Shown here: piece by piece, positions 41,448 through 51,322 of the stretch
Layout of the letters: every line of letters starts with the position of its first letter
How positions within the stretch are numbered: the first letter of the stretch is position 1
Source: an uncultured SAR116 cluster alpha proteobacterium
GTDB lineage: Bacteria > Pseudomonadota > Alphaproteobacteria > Puniceispirillales > Marisalimonadaceae
Assembly (NCBI GenBank): GCA_902618025.1
Contig: CACMYY010000002.1
Location: 62,001 to 126,000 of the forward strand
DNA: 64,000 bases
Direction: 5' to 3'
Translations under genes and position numbers: made by a program
The notes under the pieces: generated by a model
The model's input: only the letters and a program-made list of their open reading frames with translations
Told to the model about the DNA's origin: nothing
The model's database searches: none

Positions 41448-41478
41448 ACGCGCGTCCTTGAGTTTCAAGCACGGGCGT
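41448..41478. other. Long imperfect hairpin upstream of ffh
   Basis: ACGCGCGTCCTTGA-GTT-TCAAGCACGGGCGT: 12 of 14 stem positions paired, two symmetric mismatches (G.G, C.C), 3-nt loop, no U-run. Confidence 0.6.
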
Positions 41479-41510
41479 ACTTGTGGTTATAATAACTAGT
41501 AGGTTTTAAA

Positions 41511-43031
41511 ATGTTTGAAAACTTAACTAATAAACTTGGAAATGTTTTTAAAGGACTCACTAAAAGAGGAGCTCTCTCTGAAAGTGATGTTGAAAACGCA
41601 CTTAAAGAGGTTCGAACAGCTCTACTAGAAGCTGACGTCGCTTTATCAGTCGTAAGAGAATTTATTGATAAAGTTAAAGTAAGGGCAGTTGGGGAAGAGG
41701 TTCTTAGATCAGTTACACCTGGTCAGCAAGTTATAAAAATTGTCAATGACGTTTTAATAGAAGTTCTTGGCTCGTCAGAATCAGAGCTATTAATAGACCA
41801 CACTCCTCCTGCAGTCATATTGTTAGTTGGTCTTCAGGGTTCTGGTAAAACCACAACTGCAGGTAAGTTGGCTTTTCATTTGAAATCAAAAAAAAGAAAG
41901 AAAGTAATGCTTGCATCGCTTGATATTTACAGGCCTGCAGCTAGAGAACAACTTAGGATATTAGGTGAACAAGCAGAAGTTTTAGTACTTCCAGAAATTG
42001 ATGGTGAAAGCCCAGAGAAAATAACAAAAAGAGCAATGGCTGCATCTAAAGTTCAGGCAATAGATGTATTGATACTTGATACAGCAGGTAGAACGACACT
42101 TGATACAGCCATGATGTCTGAGGCAAAAGAGGTTTTTAAATTATCTAAACCATCCGAAACTTTATTAGTTGCTGACGCAATGACAGGTCAGGATGCGGTC
42201 CAGACAGCAAAAGCTTTTTCAGAGCTAATAAAAATATCAGGAGTTGTTTTAACTCGGTCTGATGGTGACGCAAGAGGTGGTGCAGCACTATCAATGAGAT
42301 CAGTAACTGGGTGCCCTATCAAATTTGTTGGTGTTTCTGAAAAACTAGACGGATTAGAACCATTTTATCCTGATAGAGCGGCTGGTAGAATTTTAGATAT
42401 GGGTGATGTTGTCTCACTTGTAGAAAAAGCTGCAGAGACTATCGCAGAAGAAGATGCTGCCCAAATGATGAAAAGAATGTCACAGGGCAGTTTTGATATG
42501 AATGATATGTTAAAACAAATTGAACAGTTAAAAAAAATGGGAGGTTTAGGTGGAATAATGTCCATGCTTCCAGGTATTGGTAAGCTCCAGAAACAAATGG
42601 CTGCTAACAATTTTAACGATAAAGCAATTTCAAAACAAGAAGCTATAATTTATTCTATGACAAAAAAAGAAAGAGTAAATGTTTCTCTTTTAAATGCTTC
42701 TCGTAGAAAAAGAATTGCTTCAGGATCAGGAACAGCTGTCTCTGATGTAAATAGACTTGTGAAACAACAACAAGACATGGCTCGTATGATGAAAAAAATG
42801 GGTAAAATGGGTGGTCTTGGTGGATTAAAAAATATGATGTCTTCACTTGGAGGTGCAAGTCCAAATCCTGGATTAGGGGATGGTCAAAATTCAGTTATGG
42901 ATGCCAATAAAATGGCAGAATTACAAAAAATGATGGGCGGTAATATGCCTAATCTAGGTAACATGGCAAATCGTTTTGGAGGCATGGGTTTGCCAGGGTT
43001 AGGTGGAAAACCATCTAAAAAAAGAAGATAA
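41511..43031 (+). CDS. ffh: Signal recognition particle protein Ffh
   Basis: LVGLQGSGKTTTAGKLA, DTAGRTTLD, TRSDGDARGGAAL, Met/Gly-rich M domain. Confidence 0.97.
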   Translation: MFENLTNKLGNVFKGLTKRGALSESDVENALKEVRTALLEADVALSVVREFIDKVKVRAVGEEVLRSVTPGQQVIKIVNDVLIEVLGSSESELLIDHTPPAVILLVGLQGSGKTTTAGKLAFHLKSKKRKKVMLASLDIYRPAAREQLRILGEQAEVLVLPEIDGESPEKITKRAMAASKVQAIDVLILDTAGRTTLDTAMMSEAKEVFKLSKPSETLLVADAMTGQDAVQTAKAFSELIKISGVVLTRSDGDARGGAALSMRSVTGCPIKFVGVSEKLDGLEPFYPDRAAGRILDMGDVVSLVEKAAETIAEEDAAQMMKRMSQGSFDMNDMLKQIEQLKKMGGLGGIMSMLPGIGKLQKQMAANNFNDKAISKQEAIIYSMTKKERVNVSLLNASRRKRIASGSGTAVSDVNRLVKQQQDMARMMKKMGKMGGLGGLKNMMSSLGGASPNPGLGDGQNSVMDANKMAELQKMMGGNMPNLGNMANRFGGMGLPGLGGKPSKKRR

Positions 43032-43066
43032 ATTTATAAACAATAACTTAATTTTAAGGAAAAAAA

Positions 43067-43600
43067 ATGGCGTTAAAAATAAGACTGTCTAGAGGTGGAG
43101 CAAAGAAGAGACCTTTTTACAAAATCGTAGTTGCAGAAGCATTGTCACCAAGAGATGGAAAGTTTATTGAAAGATTAGGCTCATATAATCCAATGGTAGC
43201 TAAAGATCATGCTGAAAGATTAGTTCTTGACGTTGAAAGAGCAAAATACTGGTTATCAAAAGGCGCTCAGCCAACACTAAGAGTTGCAAAAATGCTCTCA
43301 TCAGATGGTTTAGTAAAAGCACCAGTGATTAGGGATCAACCAATTAAAAGTGCTCCAGGTAAGAAAAGGCAAGAAAGAGAAGCAGAAGCTACAGAAAAGT
43401 CAGCAGCTTCAGCACAGGAAGCGGCCAAAGAAGAGGCCCCTGTAGAAGAGGCTCCAGCAGAAGAAGCAGTCAAAGAAGAGGCTCTAGCAGAGGAAGAAGC
43501 CAAAGAAGAGGCCCCAGCAGAAGAAGCAGCCAAAGAAAAGACACCTGTGGTAGAAGCTCCAGAAGAGAAGGCAGCTAAAGAAAAAGATAAAAAAGAATAG
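43067..43600 (+). CDS. rpsP: 30S ribosomal protein S16 with long acidic/Ala repeat tail
   Basis: [41 protein letters not shown]; about 70-aa low-complexity E/A/K tail. Confidence 0.95.
   Translation: MALKIRLSRGGAKKRPFYKIVVAEALSPRDGKFIERLGSYNPMVAKDHAERLVLDVERAKYWLSKGAQPTLRVAKMLSSDGLVKAPVIRDQPIKSAPGKKRQEREAEATEKSAASAQEAAKEEAPVEEAPAEEAVKEEALAEEEAKEEAPAEEAAKEKTPVVEAPEEKAAKEKDKKE
43420..43545 (+). repeat. Degenerate in-frame repeats coding (K)EEAPAEEA-type motifs
   Basis: Recurrent GAAGAGGCNCCNGNAGAAGA-type units within rpsP. Confidence 0.7.
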
Positions 43601-43607
43601 AATAAGT

Positions 43608-44117
43608 TTGTCTAAAAAAAATTTAATTGAAATAGGATGCTTTGTTGGTGTCCATGGTATTAAAGGAGAAGTTAAACTTAAAAGCTTTACAGAAATTCCA
43701 GAAAATATTTTTTCTTTCAATGAAATTTTTACAGAGAGTTCTGAAAATCCAATTAAATTAAAGTTAATTAAACAATTAAAACAAATATTTGTTTGCAAAA
43801 TTGAAAACGTCGAAACAAGAACGGATGCTGAAAATTTTAAAGGATTAAAGTTATTTATATCCAGAAAAAGTTTACCGAAACTTAGAGATAGGGAGTTTTA
43901 CCATTCTGACTTGTTGAACTTTGCAGTTTATAATTTAAATAAAGATAGCTTTGGCAAAGTCATATCTTTCGAGGATTTTGGAGCAGGGTTGTTGGTTGAG
44001 GTAAAAAAAAATAATAAGACTTTTTATTTGCCAATGGGAAAAAAGTTTCTAAAAAAAATTAATTATAATGATAAACAAATAATTTTAGATCTTGAGAAAG
44101 ATTTAATTGAAAACTAA
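43608..44117 (+). CDS. rimM: 16S rRNA processing protein RimM
   Basis: IEIGCFVGVHGIKGEVKLKSFTE; position between rpsP and trmD; TTG start. Confidence 0.92.
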   Translation: MSKKNLIEIGCFVGVHGIKGEVKLKSFTEIPENIFSFNEIFTESSENPIKLKLIKQLKQIFVCKIENVETRTDAENFKGLKLFISRKSLPKLRDREFYHSDLLNFAVYNLNKDSFGKVISFEDFGAGLLVEVKKNNKTFYLPMGKKFLKKINYNDKQIILDLEKDLIEN

Positions 44118-44131
44118 AAAGGAGATTTTTT

Positions 44132-44818
44132 GTGTGGAATGCAACTGTTTTGTCATTATTCCCAGAAATGTTTCCTGGTACTCTAGAATTTTCAATAGCG
44201 GGTAAAGCTCTTAGAAAAAATTTGTGGTCTTTAAAAACTGTTAATATTAGACAATTTTCAAATAACAAAAACGGTAAAGTAGATGAAGTTCCATTTGGTG
44301 GTGGACCAGGAATGGTTATAAATCCTGAAGTTTTAGACAAAGCTCTTAAATCTATTGCTAAAGCTGTAGGTCGTAGAATTTACCTTTCACCAAGAGGAAA
44401 AAAATTTGATCAAGAATTCGCAAAAAAATTATCACAAGAAAAAGGGGCTGTTTTTATATGTGGGAGATATGAGGGTGTTGATGAAAGGTTTCTAATTCAT
44501 AATGAAATTGAAGAAGTAAGTGTTGGAGACTTTGTTTTATCTGGTGGAGAAATTGGTGCTCAATTAATTATTGATGCTACTATAAGACTCATTCCTGAAG
44601 TGATTGGTAATGCCGAGGGATTGGTAGATGAAAGTTTTGAAAGACATTTGTTAGAATATCCATTATATACTCAGCCAAGAGTGTGGAACAATATGGAGGT
44701 ACCAGAGGTGTTATTATCTGGAAATCATAAAAAAATCCGAATGTGGAAGTTAAAGATGTCTGAAAAGCTTACCAAATTCAGAAGACCAGATTTATGGTCA
44801 AAATATATTAAATCTTAA
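44132..44818 (+). CDS. trmD: tRNA (guanine-N1)-methyltransferase
   Basis: VLSLFPEMFPGTLEFSIAGKAL, FGGGPGMV, GRYEGVDERF, VGDFVLSGGEI; GTG start. Confidence 0.96.
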   Translation: MWNATVLSLFPEMFPGTLEFSIAGKALRKNLWSLKTVNIRQFSNNKNGKVDEVPFGGGPGMVINPEVLDKALKSIAKAVGRRIYLSPRGKKFDQEFAKKLSQEKGAVFICGRYEGVDERFLIHNEIEEVSVGDFVLSGGEIGAQLIIDATIRLIPEVIGNAEGLVDESFERHLLEYPLYTQPRVWNNMEVPEVLLSGNHKKIRMWKLKMSEKLTKFRRPDLWSKYIKS

Positions 44819-44870
44819 CTAGAAAAATATTTATTTATTTGCTATGAGTATTTCACGGAAGGGTAGACAG

Positions 44871-45302
44871 ATGAATGTTATTGATAAAATCCAAAAAGAT
44901 CAGATGGACAAGATCATTGCTGAAAGATCCATACCTGAATTTAGCGCAGGTGATACGATAAAAGTTGATGTAAAAATTGTCGAAGGCGATAAAGAAAGAA
45001 TTCAAGCATTTGAGGGATTATGTATTGCTCGAAGTGGGGGTGGGCTTAACGAAAGTTTTACAGTTAGAAAAATCTCATATGGCGAAGGTGTTGAAAGAAT
45101 TTTTCCAATATTTTCTCCTAAAATTGCTGGAATTACTGTTCTAAAAAAAGGTAAAGTAAGAAGAGCTAAGCTATATTATCTGAGAGACAGAAGAGGAAAA
45201 TCAGCACGTATCGTTGAAAAAATCCAGATTTCTAAAAAAGATACTAAAACTCAAGTTGATCAACCCATCTCCAAAGAAGTTGTTGAAGATACAACTTCAT
45301 AA
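44871..45302 (+). CDS. rplS: 50S ribosomal protein L19
   Basis: [37 protein letters not shown]; start set at ATG 44871. Confidence 0.95.
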   Translation: MNVIDKIQKDQMDKIIAERSIPEFSAGDTIKVDVKIVEGDKERIQAFEGLCIARSGGGLNESFTVRKISYGEGVERIFPIFSPKIAGITVLKKGKVRRAKLYYLRDRRGKSARIVEKIQISKKDTKTQVDQPISKEVVEDTTS

Positions 45303-45350
45303 AATAAATAATATTTTAGTATTCTGATTAAACTTAATGGAGTTCTAAAA

Positions 45351-46754
45351 ATGAAACCCAGAACATTATTTGATAAAATTTGGGATTACCATCTTATCAG
45401 CACACAAGAAGATGGAGCATCGTTAATTTATATTGATAGACATTTAGTTCACGAAGTAACAAGCCCACAAGCATTTGAAGGGTTAAGAATGTCTGGTAGA
45501 GTTGTAAATTCTCCTAACAGAACTTTAGCAGTAGCTGATCACAATGTCCCAACAACAGATAGAGATGACGGAATTCAGGAGGAAGAATCTAGGATCCAAG
45601 TTGAAGCTCTAGATAAGAATGTCGAAGATTTTGGAATACCATATTTTAATATGATGGATAAAAGACAAGGAATTGTTCACGTGATAGGGCCAGAACAAGG
45701 TTTTACCCAACCAGGTATGACAATAGTTTGTGGTGACAGCCATACCGCAACCCACGGCGCGTTTGGAGCTTTAGCGTTTGGTATTGGCACTTCAGAAGTT
45801 GAACATGTTTTGGCCACTCAAACCTTAATTCAAAAGCCAGCTAAAAATATGCTCATTAAGGTCGAAGGTGAGCTTCAACCAGGTGTGTCTCCTAAAGATT
45901 TAGTTCTTGCTATTATTGGAGAAATAGGTACTGCAGGTGGCACTGGTCATGTTATTGAATATTCAGGAAAAGCTATAGAACAACTTTCTATGGAAGGTAG
46001 GATGACAGTTTGTAATATGTCAATAGAAGCAGGCGCGAGAGCAGGAATGATAGCCCCTGACCAAGTAACATTTGATTACTTGAAAAATAAACCTATGTCT
46101 CCAAAAGGTAAAGATTGGGATTTAGCCTTAGAATGGTGGCAATCATTGCCTTCGGATGAAAATGCATTTTATGACAAAAAAATTACCATTGATGCTAATA
46201 AAATTAAACCAACCGTAACATGGGGCACTAGTCCAGAAGATGTTGTTCCAATTGATGGATATATACCAGATCCCTTAAAGATCAAAGATGAGGATGCAAG
46301 GGCTAAGGTACAGAGATCACTAGATTATATGGGATTAGTAGGTGGTCAAAAAATATCTGAAGTCGAAATAAATACTGTATTTATAGGTTCATGCACAAAT
46401 TCCAGAATAGAAGATTTAAGGTCAGCTGCAAAAGTAATAGATGGAAAAAAAGTTAAAAAAGGTATTAGGGCTATGGTTGTTCCAGGATCTGGATTGGTGA
46501 AAAGTCAGGCTGAAGAAGAAGGTCTAAACTTATTATTCACTGAAGCTGGTTTTGAGTGGAGAGAGCCTGGTTGTTCAATGTGTTTAGCAATGAATGAAGA
46601 CAAACTTCAACCTGGTGAAAGATGCGCAAGTACATCCAATCGAAATTTTGAGGGTAGACAAGGGAAAGGTGGAAGAACACATCTTGTTAGTCCAGAAATA
46701 GCTGCTGCCTCTGCAATTACAGGCAAATTAACTGATTATAACTCAATTATGTAG
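45351..46754 (+). CDS. leuC: 3-isopropylmalate dehydratase large subunit
   Basis: [56 protein letters not shown]. Confidence 0.97.
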   Translation: MKPRTLFDKIWDYHLISTQEDGASLIYIDRHLVHEVTSPQAFEGLRMSGRVVNSPNRTLAVADHNVPTTDRDDGIQEEESRIQVEALDKNVEDFGIPYFNMMDKRQGIVHVIGPEQGFTQPGMTIVCGDSHTATHGAFGALAFGIGTSEVEHVLATQTLIQKPAKNMLIKVEGELQPGVSPKDLVLAIIGEIGTAGGTGHVIEYSGKAIEQLSMEGRMTVCNMSIEAGARAGMIAPDQVTFDYLKNKPMSPKGKDWDLALEWWQSLPSDENAFYDKKITIDANKIKPTVTWGTSPEDVVPIDGYIPDPLKIKDEDARAKVQRSLDYMGLVGGQKISEVEINTVFIGSCTNSRIEDLRSAAKVIDGKKVKKGIRAMVVPGSGLVKSQAEEEGLNLLFTEAGFEWREPGCSMCLAMNEDKLQPGERCASTSNRNFEGRQGKGGRTHLVSPEIAAASAITGKLTDYNSIM

Positions 46755-46770
46755 CTTTAAAGGTTTAATT

Positions 46771-47376
46771 ATGGAAAAATTTAAAAATATAAAAGGTATA
46801 GCTGCTCCATTCAATTTTATAAATGTAGATACAGACAAAATAATTCCTAAACAATTTTTAAAGACAATTAAAAGAACAGGGTTAGGTAAACATCTCTTTG
46901 ATGAGATGAGATTTAATGATGATGGTTCTGAAAAAGAAGAGTTTGTCTTAAATAAAAAGCCATATAGAAACAGTAATATTCTTGTTGCAGGTGATAACTT
47001 TGGATGTGGTTCAAGTAGAGAACATGCGCCCTGGGCTTTGTCTGATTTTGGAATAAAATGTATTATTTCAACATCGTTCGCGGATATCTTTTATAATAAT
47101 TCTTTTAAAAATGGTCTTTTACCTATTAAAGTTTCATCTGACGAAAGAGATGCTTTATTGGCTGATTCTAAAGATATGGAAAATCCTGAACTAGAAATTG
47201 ATCTTCCATCTCAGGAAATTAGAAGACCTAATGGAGCAGTTATTAAATTTGAAATCGACCCTTTTAGAAAAAAATGCTTACTTGAAGGACTAGATGATAT
47301 AGGTATTACGATGCAACAATCTCGTGATATTAAAGAATTTGAAACCACAATGTCTAATGAAAGACCCTGGTTATAA
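46771..47376 (+). CDS. leuD: 3-isopropylmalate dehydratase small subunit
   Basis: [39 protein letters not shown]. Confidence 0.97.
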   Translation: MEKFKNIKGIAAPFNFINVDTDKIIPKQFLKTIKRTGLGKHLFDEMRFNDDGSEKEEFVLNKKPYRNSNILVAGDNFGCGSSREHAPWALSDFGIKCIISTSFADIFYNNSFKNGLLPIKVSSDERDALLADSKDMENPELEIDLPSQEIRRPNGAVIKFEIDPFRKKCLLEGLDDIGITMQQSRDIKEFETTMSNERPWL

Positions 47377-47396
47377 TTTAAAAGTGAGTTTATAAA

Positions 47397-48512
47397 ATGT
47401 CATCTAATCGTACGTTAATGGTTCTTCCTGGAGATGGTGTTGGGCCAGAGGTTGTTAAAGAAACTTTAAGAGTTGTTGATTGGTTTGCAAAAAATAAAAA
47501 CATAAGTTTTAACATCAAAGAAGGTTTGGTAGGAGGTGCTTCTTTTGATAAATATGGCACGCCTCTCTCAGACGAAACCTTATCAGATGCAATTGATGCT
47601 GATGCAATTTTATTTGGTGCCGTAGGAAGCCCAAAGTATGATGGAGTTGAATTTGAGAAGAGACCTGAAAATGGTCTTCTGAGATTAAGAAAAGAAATGG
47701 ATTTGTTTGCTAATCTAAGGCCTGCCATGGTGTTTCCGGCTCTTGTTGATGCTTCTTCCATTAAACCTGATATTATCTCAGGCCTAGACATTTTGATTTT
47801 AAGAGAGTTAACAGGAGGTATTTATTTTGCAGAACCTCGCGGAATAGAAGAAATTAATACTCAAATAAAAAAAGGTTATGACACCAATCTTTATACTACC
47901 CCAGAGATCGAAAGGATTGGCAGAGTTGCCTTCGATATGGCAAGAGCCAGAAATGGGAAAGTTACTTCTGTAGAAAAAGCTAATGTAATGATGTCAGGTG
48001 TTTTGTGGAGAGAGGTGATAACTAATCTTCATAAAAAAGAAGGCTCAGAAATATTAATTAACCATATGTATGCTGATAATTGCGCAATGCAATTAGTAAG
48101 AGATCCTAAGCAATTTGATGTTATTGTTACAGATAATTTATTTGGAGATATTTTATCGGACTGCGCAGCTATGTTAACAGGTTCACTTGGAATGCTTCCT
48201 TCTGCCAGTTTAGGATCTGTAGACAAAAATACTGGAAGGAGACATGCTATGTATGAGCCAGTTCACGGATCAGCTCCAGATATAGCTGGAAAAGAGTTAG
48301 CAAATCCATTGGCAGAACTTTTAAGTTTGTCAATGTTATTTCGCTATTCATTTGAAATGAAAGAAGAGGCAGATTTAATTGATGAGGCTGTTTCAAAAGC
48401 TTTAGATGTTGGACCAAGAACGCAAGACATAATGGCTTCAGGAAGAGTCATGGTTGGTACTAAAGGAATGATGGATTCAGTTATCAACATGTTAGAGGAA
48501 TTAACAAAATAA
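47397..48512 (+). CDS. leuB: 3-isopropylmalate dehydrogenase
   Basis: LPGDGVGPEV, ADAILFGAVGSPKYD, LRELTGGIYFAEPRG, EPVHGSAPDIAGK. Confidence 0.97.
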   Translation: MSSNRTLMVLPGDGVGPEVVKETLRVVDWFAKNKNISFNIKEGLVGGASFDKYGTPLSDETLSDAIDADAILFGAVGSPKYDGVEFEKRPENGLLRLRKEMDLFANLRPAMVFPALVDASSIKPDIISGLDILILRELTGGIYFAEPRGIEEINTQIKKGYDTNLYTTPEIERIGRVAFDMARARNGKVTSVEKANVMMSGVLWREVITNLHKKEGSEILINHMYADNCAMQLVRDPKQFDVIVTDNLFGDILSDCAAMLTGSLGMLPSASLGSVDKNTGRRHAMYEPVHGSAPDIAGKELANPLAELLSLSMLFRYSFEMKEEADLIDEAVSKALDVGPRTQDIMASGRVMVGTKGMMDSVINMLEELTK

Positions 48513-49541
48513 ATGTCTTATAATATTGCTGTTGTTGGTGCTACAGGTGCCGTTGGTAGAGAAATGCTTCAAACTTTGTTTGAAAGAAAATTTCCGGTAA
48601 AAAATATATTTGCTCTTGCTTCAAGATCCTCTGTTGGTAAGGAGGTATCTTTTGGTGACAACAAAATACTAAAAGTTAGTTCCGTTGATGATTTTAACTT
48701 TGAAAAAGCAGATATAGCTCTTTTTTCAGCTGGTTCAGATATAGCAAAAAAATTTGGTCCAAAGGCGGGAGTTAAGGGTTGTATTGTTATTGACAATTCT
48801 TCTTGCTTTAGGATGGATAATAAAGTTCCTTTAATTGTTCCTGAAGTTAATCCTGAAGCTATAAATGGTTTTAAAAATAAAAATATAATTGCAAATCCTA
48901 ATTGTTCAACTATACAGCTAGTTGTCGCTTTAAATCCAATACATAAAAAATATGAAATATCAAGAGTTGTTGTTTCAACTTATCAAGCTGTTTCAGGAGC
49001 TGGAAAACCAGCTATGGATGAACTATTTAACCAAACAAAAGGTATATTTGTTCACGATCAAGCTAAACCAGAACAGTTTACTAAAAAAATAGCATTTAAC
49101 GTTATCCCTCATATTGATGTTTTTATGGATGATGGGTTTACGAAAGAAGAGTGGAAAATGAGGGTCGAGACAAAAAAAATATTAGATCCTAATATTGATT
49201 TGGTTGCTCATTGCGTAAGAGTTCCAGTATTTATTGGTCATAGCGAAGCGGTTTTTATTGAATGCAAAAAAAATATTGATGAAAAAAATGTCAGAAGTTT
49301 ATTAAGAGATGCTAATGGTTTAACGGTGGTTGATCATAGAGCAGATGAAGGATACGTAACTCCAGAAGAAGTGGCTGGTGAAGACGATATTTATATTAGT
49401 AGAATTAGAAAAGATCCTTCAGTGAAAAATGGTATTGCTTTTTGGTGTGTTGGAGATAATTTAAGAAAAGGTGCAGCATTAAATACTGTCCAGATAGCTG
49501 AATTGTTGGTAAGTAAAAAAATTAAAGGAGTTCCACTTTAA
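48513..49541 (+). CDS. asd: Aspartate-semialdehyde dehydrogenase
   Basis: VAVVGATGAVGREML-like N-terminus, NPNCSTIQLVVAL, STYQAVSGAGKPAMDEL. Confidence 0.96.
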   Translation: MSYNIAVVGATGAVGREMLQTLFERKFPVKNIFALASRSSVGKEVSFGDNKILKVSSVDDFNFEKADIALFSAGSDIAKKFGPKAGVKGCIVIDNSSCFRMDNKVPLIVPEVNPEAINGFKNKNIIANPNCSTIQLVVALNPIHKKYEISRVVVSTYQAVSGAGKPAMDELFNQTKGIFVHDQAKPEQFTKKIAFNVIPHIDVFMDDGFTKEEWKMRVETKKILDPNIDLVAHCVRVPVFIGHSEAVFIECKKNIDEKNVRSLLRDANGLTVVDHRADEGYVTPEEVAGEDDIYISRIRKDPSVKNGIAFWCVGDNLRKGAALNTVQIAELLVSKKIKGVPL

Positions 49542-49575
49542 TGCTTAAAATTATTAAAATTTCTAAATAATTATT

Positions 49576-50505
49576 ATGGAATTCATCTGGATTTTTGCCG
49601 CAATATTTGCTGCAGCCTGTCAAACTGCCCGTTCCGCATTTCAAAAAAATATGATCTCTAAATTAGGAGATTATGGAGCTGCTTACATTAGATTTTGTTA
49701 TGCTTTACCTTTTACTTCACTTATTTGGCTAATTTGGATAAGTATTCCTGGAAATAATATACCTGACCTTTCTTTATATTCGCTATTTTTATGTCTATTG
49801 GGATCAATTTTTCAAGTTTTATTTACATACGTTCTTATGAAAGTTTTTGCACATAAAAACTTTGCTACAGGAATAGCTTTTTCTAAAACAGAAGTAATTC
49901 TTATTGCTTTTTTAGAGATCATAATTCTAAGCGTAACTTTTTCTATTTCTATAATGTTAGGCATAATACTAGGTGTTATTTCTGTATTATTTTTATCTTA
50001 TGCTAGAAAAGCAGACAGTATTTTAAAAACAATTAAGCTTTTAATTAATTCAATTTTATCTGTAGGTACTCTTGTTGGTCTTTTGTCCGGATTACTTTTA
50101 GCTGGGTCTGTAGTTACATTTAGAATGTCTATTATATCAGTAGATGGTCCCCTTTTAGATAAATCACTTTTTATTTCATTTATAGCAATTGTTTTTCAAA
50201 CTATATTGGTAGGCCTGTATCTTGTAATAAGTAAAAGAGATCAATTTTTAGCTGTTATTAAATATTGGAAACCTAGTTTGCCAGCGGGCTTATCTGGGAC
50301 AGGAGCCACATTTGGCTGGTTTGTAGCATTTGGCTTAACTACAGCGGCTGAAGTTAGGGCAGTTGGGCAAATAGAATTAATTTTTTCAATTCTAATTTCT
50401 GTTATTTTTTTCAAGGAAAAGATTAAGATTACAGAACTTACTGGTATTATTTTACTTGGTTTATCAATTTTAATAATTATTTTCGAAGAAAATTTAAATT
50501 TTTGA
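49576..50505 (+). CDS. DMT superfamily (EamA-like) transporter
   Basis: About ten hydrophobic segments in an EamA-like duplicated arrangement. Confidence 0.75.
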   Translation: MEFIWIFAAIFAAACQTARSAFQKNMISKLGDYGAAYIRFCYALPFTSLIWLIWISIPGNNIPDLSLYSLFLCLLGSIFQVLFTYVLMKVFAHKNFATGIAFSKTEVILIAFLEIIILSVTFSISIMLGIILGVISVLFLSYARKADSILKTIKLLINSILSVGTLVGLLSGLLLAGSVVTFRMSIISVDGPLLDKSLFISFIAIVFQTILVGLYLVISKRDQFLAVIKYWKPSLPAGLSGTGATFGWFVAFGLTTAAEVRAVGQIELIFSILISVIFFKEKIKITELTGIILLGLSILIIIFEENLNF

Positions 50506-50567
50506 ATTTTGGATTTGAATTATTTATTTAGTTCATTTATTTAATTAATCAAACAATTGAGATTAAT

Positions 50568-50954
50568 ATGAGTAGACAAAGACCACTTTCACCACATCTT
50601 CAAATATACAAACCACAAATAACTTCTATATTGTCTATTCTTCATAGAGGAACGGGTATAGCATTATCAATAGGAAGTATAATTTTAGTGTCATGGATTG
50701 TAGCACTTACCTTAGGTGAAGACACTTATTTAATGTATTCAAATCTAATAAATAACTGGTTTGGTAAATTAATAATTTTTGGTTTTACTTTTGCTTTATT
50801 TTATCATTTAAGTAATGGTATTCGTCATTTATTTTGGGATGCTGGTTATGGATATGATTTAAAACATGCCTATATTTCAGGCGTAGCTGTAATAATTTCC
50901 TCGTTATTATTGACTTCTATGACATGGTTAATAGTCTATCTCAAAGTTGTTTAA
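50568..50954 (+). CDS. sdhC: Succinate dehydrogenase cytochrome b556 subunit
   Basis: RPLSPHLQIYKPQITSILSILHRGTGIAL, HLSNGIRHLFWDAGYG. Confidence 0.95.
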   Translation: MSRQRPLSPHLQIYKPQITSILSILHRGTGIALSIGSIILVSWIVALTLGEDTYLMYSNLINNWFGKLIIFGFTFALFYHLSNGIRHLFWDAGYGYDLKHAYISGVAVIISSLLLTSMTWLIVYLKVV

Positions 50955-50968
50955 AGAAAGTAATTAAA

Positions 50969-51307
50969 ATGCAATCTAAATCTAACGGTGTAGTTCATTG
51001 GAAGTTACAAAGAATTTCAGCAATTGCAATGATACCCCTTGTAATTTGGTTTGTATCATCGCTTGTTTTTAGCTTAACAAACACCTACGACCAATCAGTT
51101 TCTTGGTTGCAAAGCCCATTAAACGCAACAGGATTGGTGCTTTTATTTGGTACTTTATACTTTCATGCTGCTTCAGGATTACAGGTTGTTATTGAAGATT
51201 ATGTGCATAATGAGGGGTTGAAAATTATGTCTTTAATACTTATAAGACTATTATCTGTACTCCTAGGTGTTTTATCAATCCTTTGCGTTTTGAAAATTTA
51301 TTTATAA
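50969..51307 (+). CDS. sdhD: Succinate dehydrogenase membrane anchor subunit
   Basis: HWKLQRISAIAMIPLVIWF, HAASGLQVVIEDYVH; start set at ATG 50969. Confidence 0.92.
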   Translation: MQSKSNGVVHWKLQRISAIAMIPLVIWFVSSLVFSLTNTYDQSVSWLQSPLNATGLVLLFGTLYFHAASGLQVVIEDYVHNEGLKIMSLILIRLLSVLLGVLSILCVLKIYL

Positions 51308-51322
51308 TTAGAAAGTTATTTT

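Noticed and set aside
41371-41510. Possible 4.5S/SRP RNA (ffs) between ftsY and ffh
   Set aside because: The region has one hairpin but no SRP Alu/S-domain motif (no GGAA tetraloop with asymmetric loop as expected); reported only as a hairpin of unknown role.
43336-43533. Antisense Ala/Ser repeat ORF opposite the rpsP tail
   Set aside because: Mirror image of the in-frame E/A repeat in rpsP, not an independent gene.
47390-47791. 133-aa antisense ORF opposite leuB
   Set aside because: Overlaps a clear leuB coding region on the other strand; no motif support.
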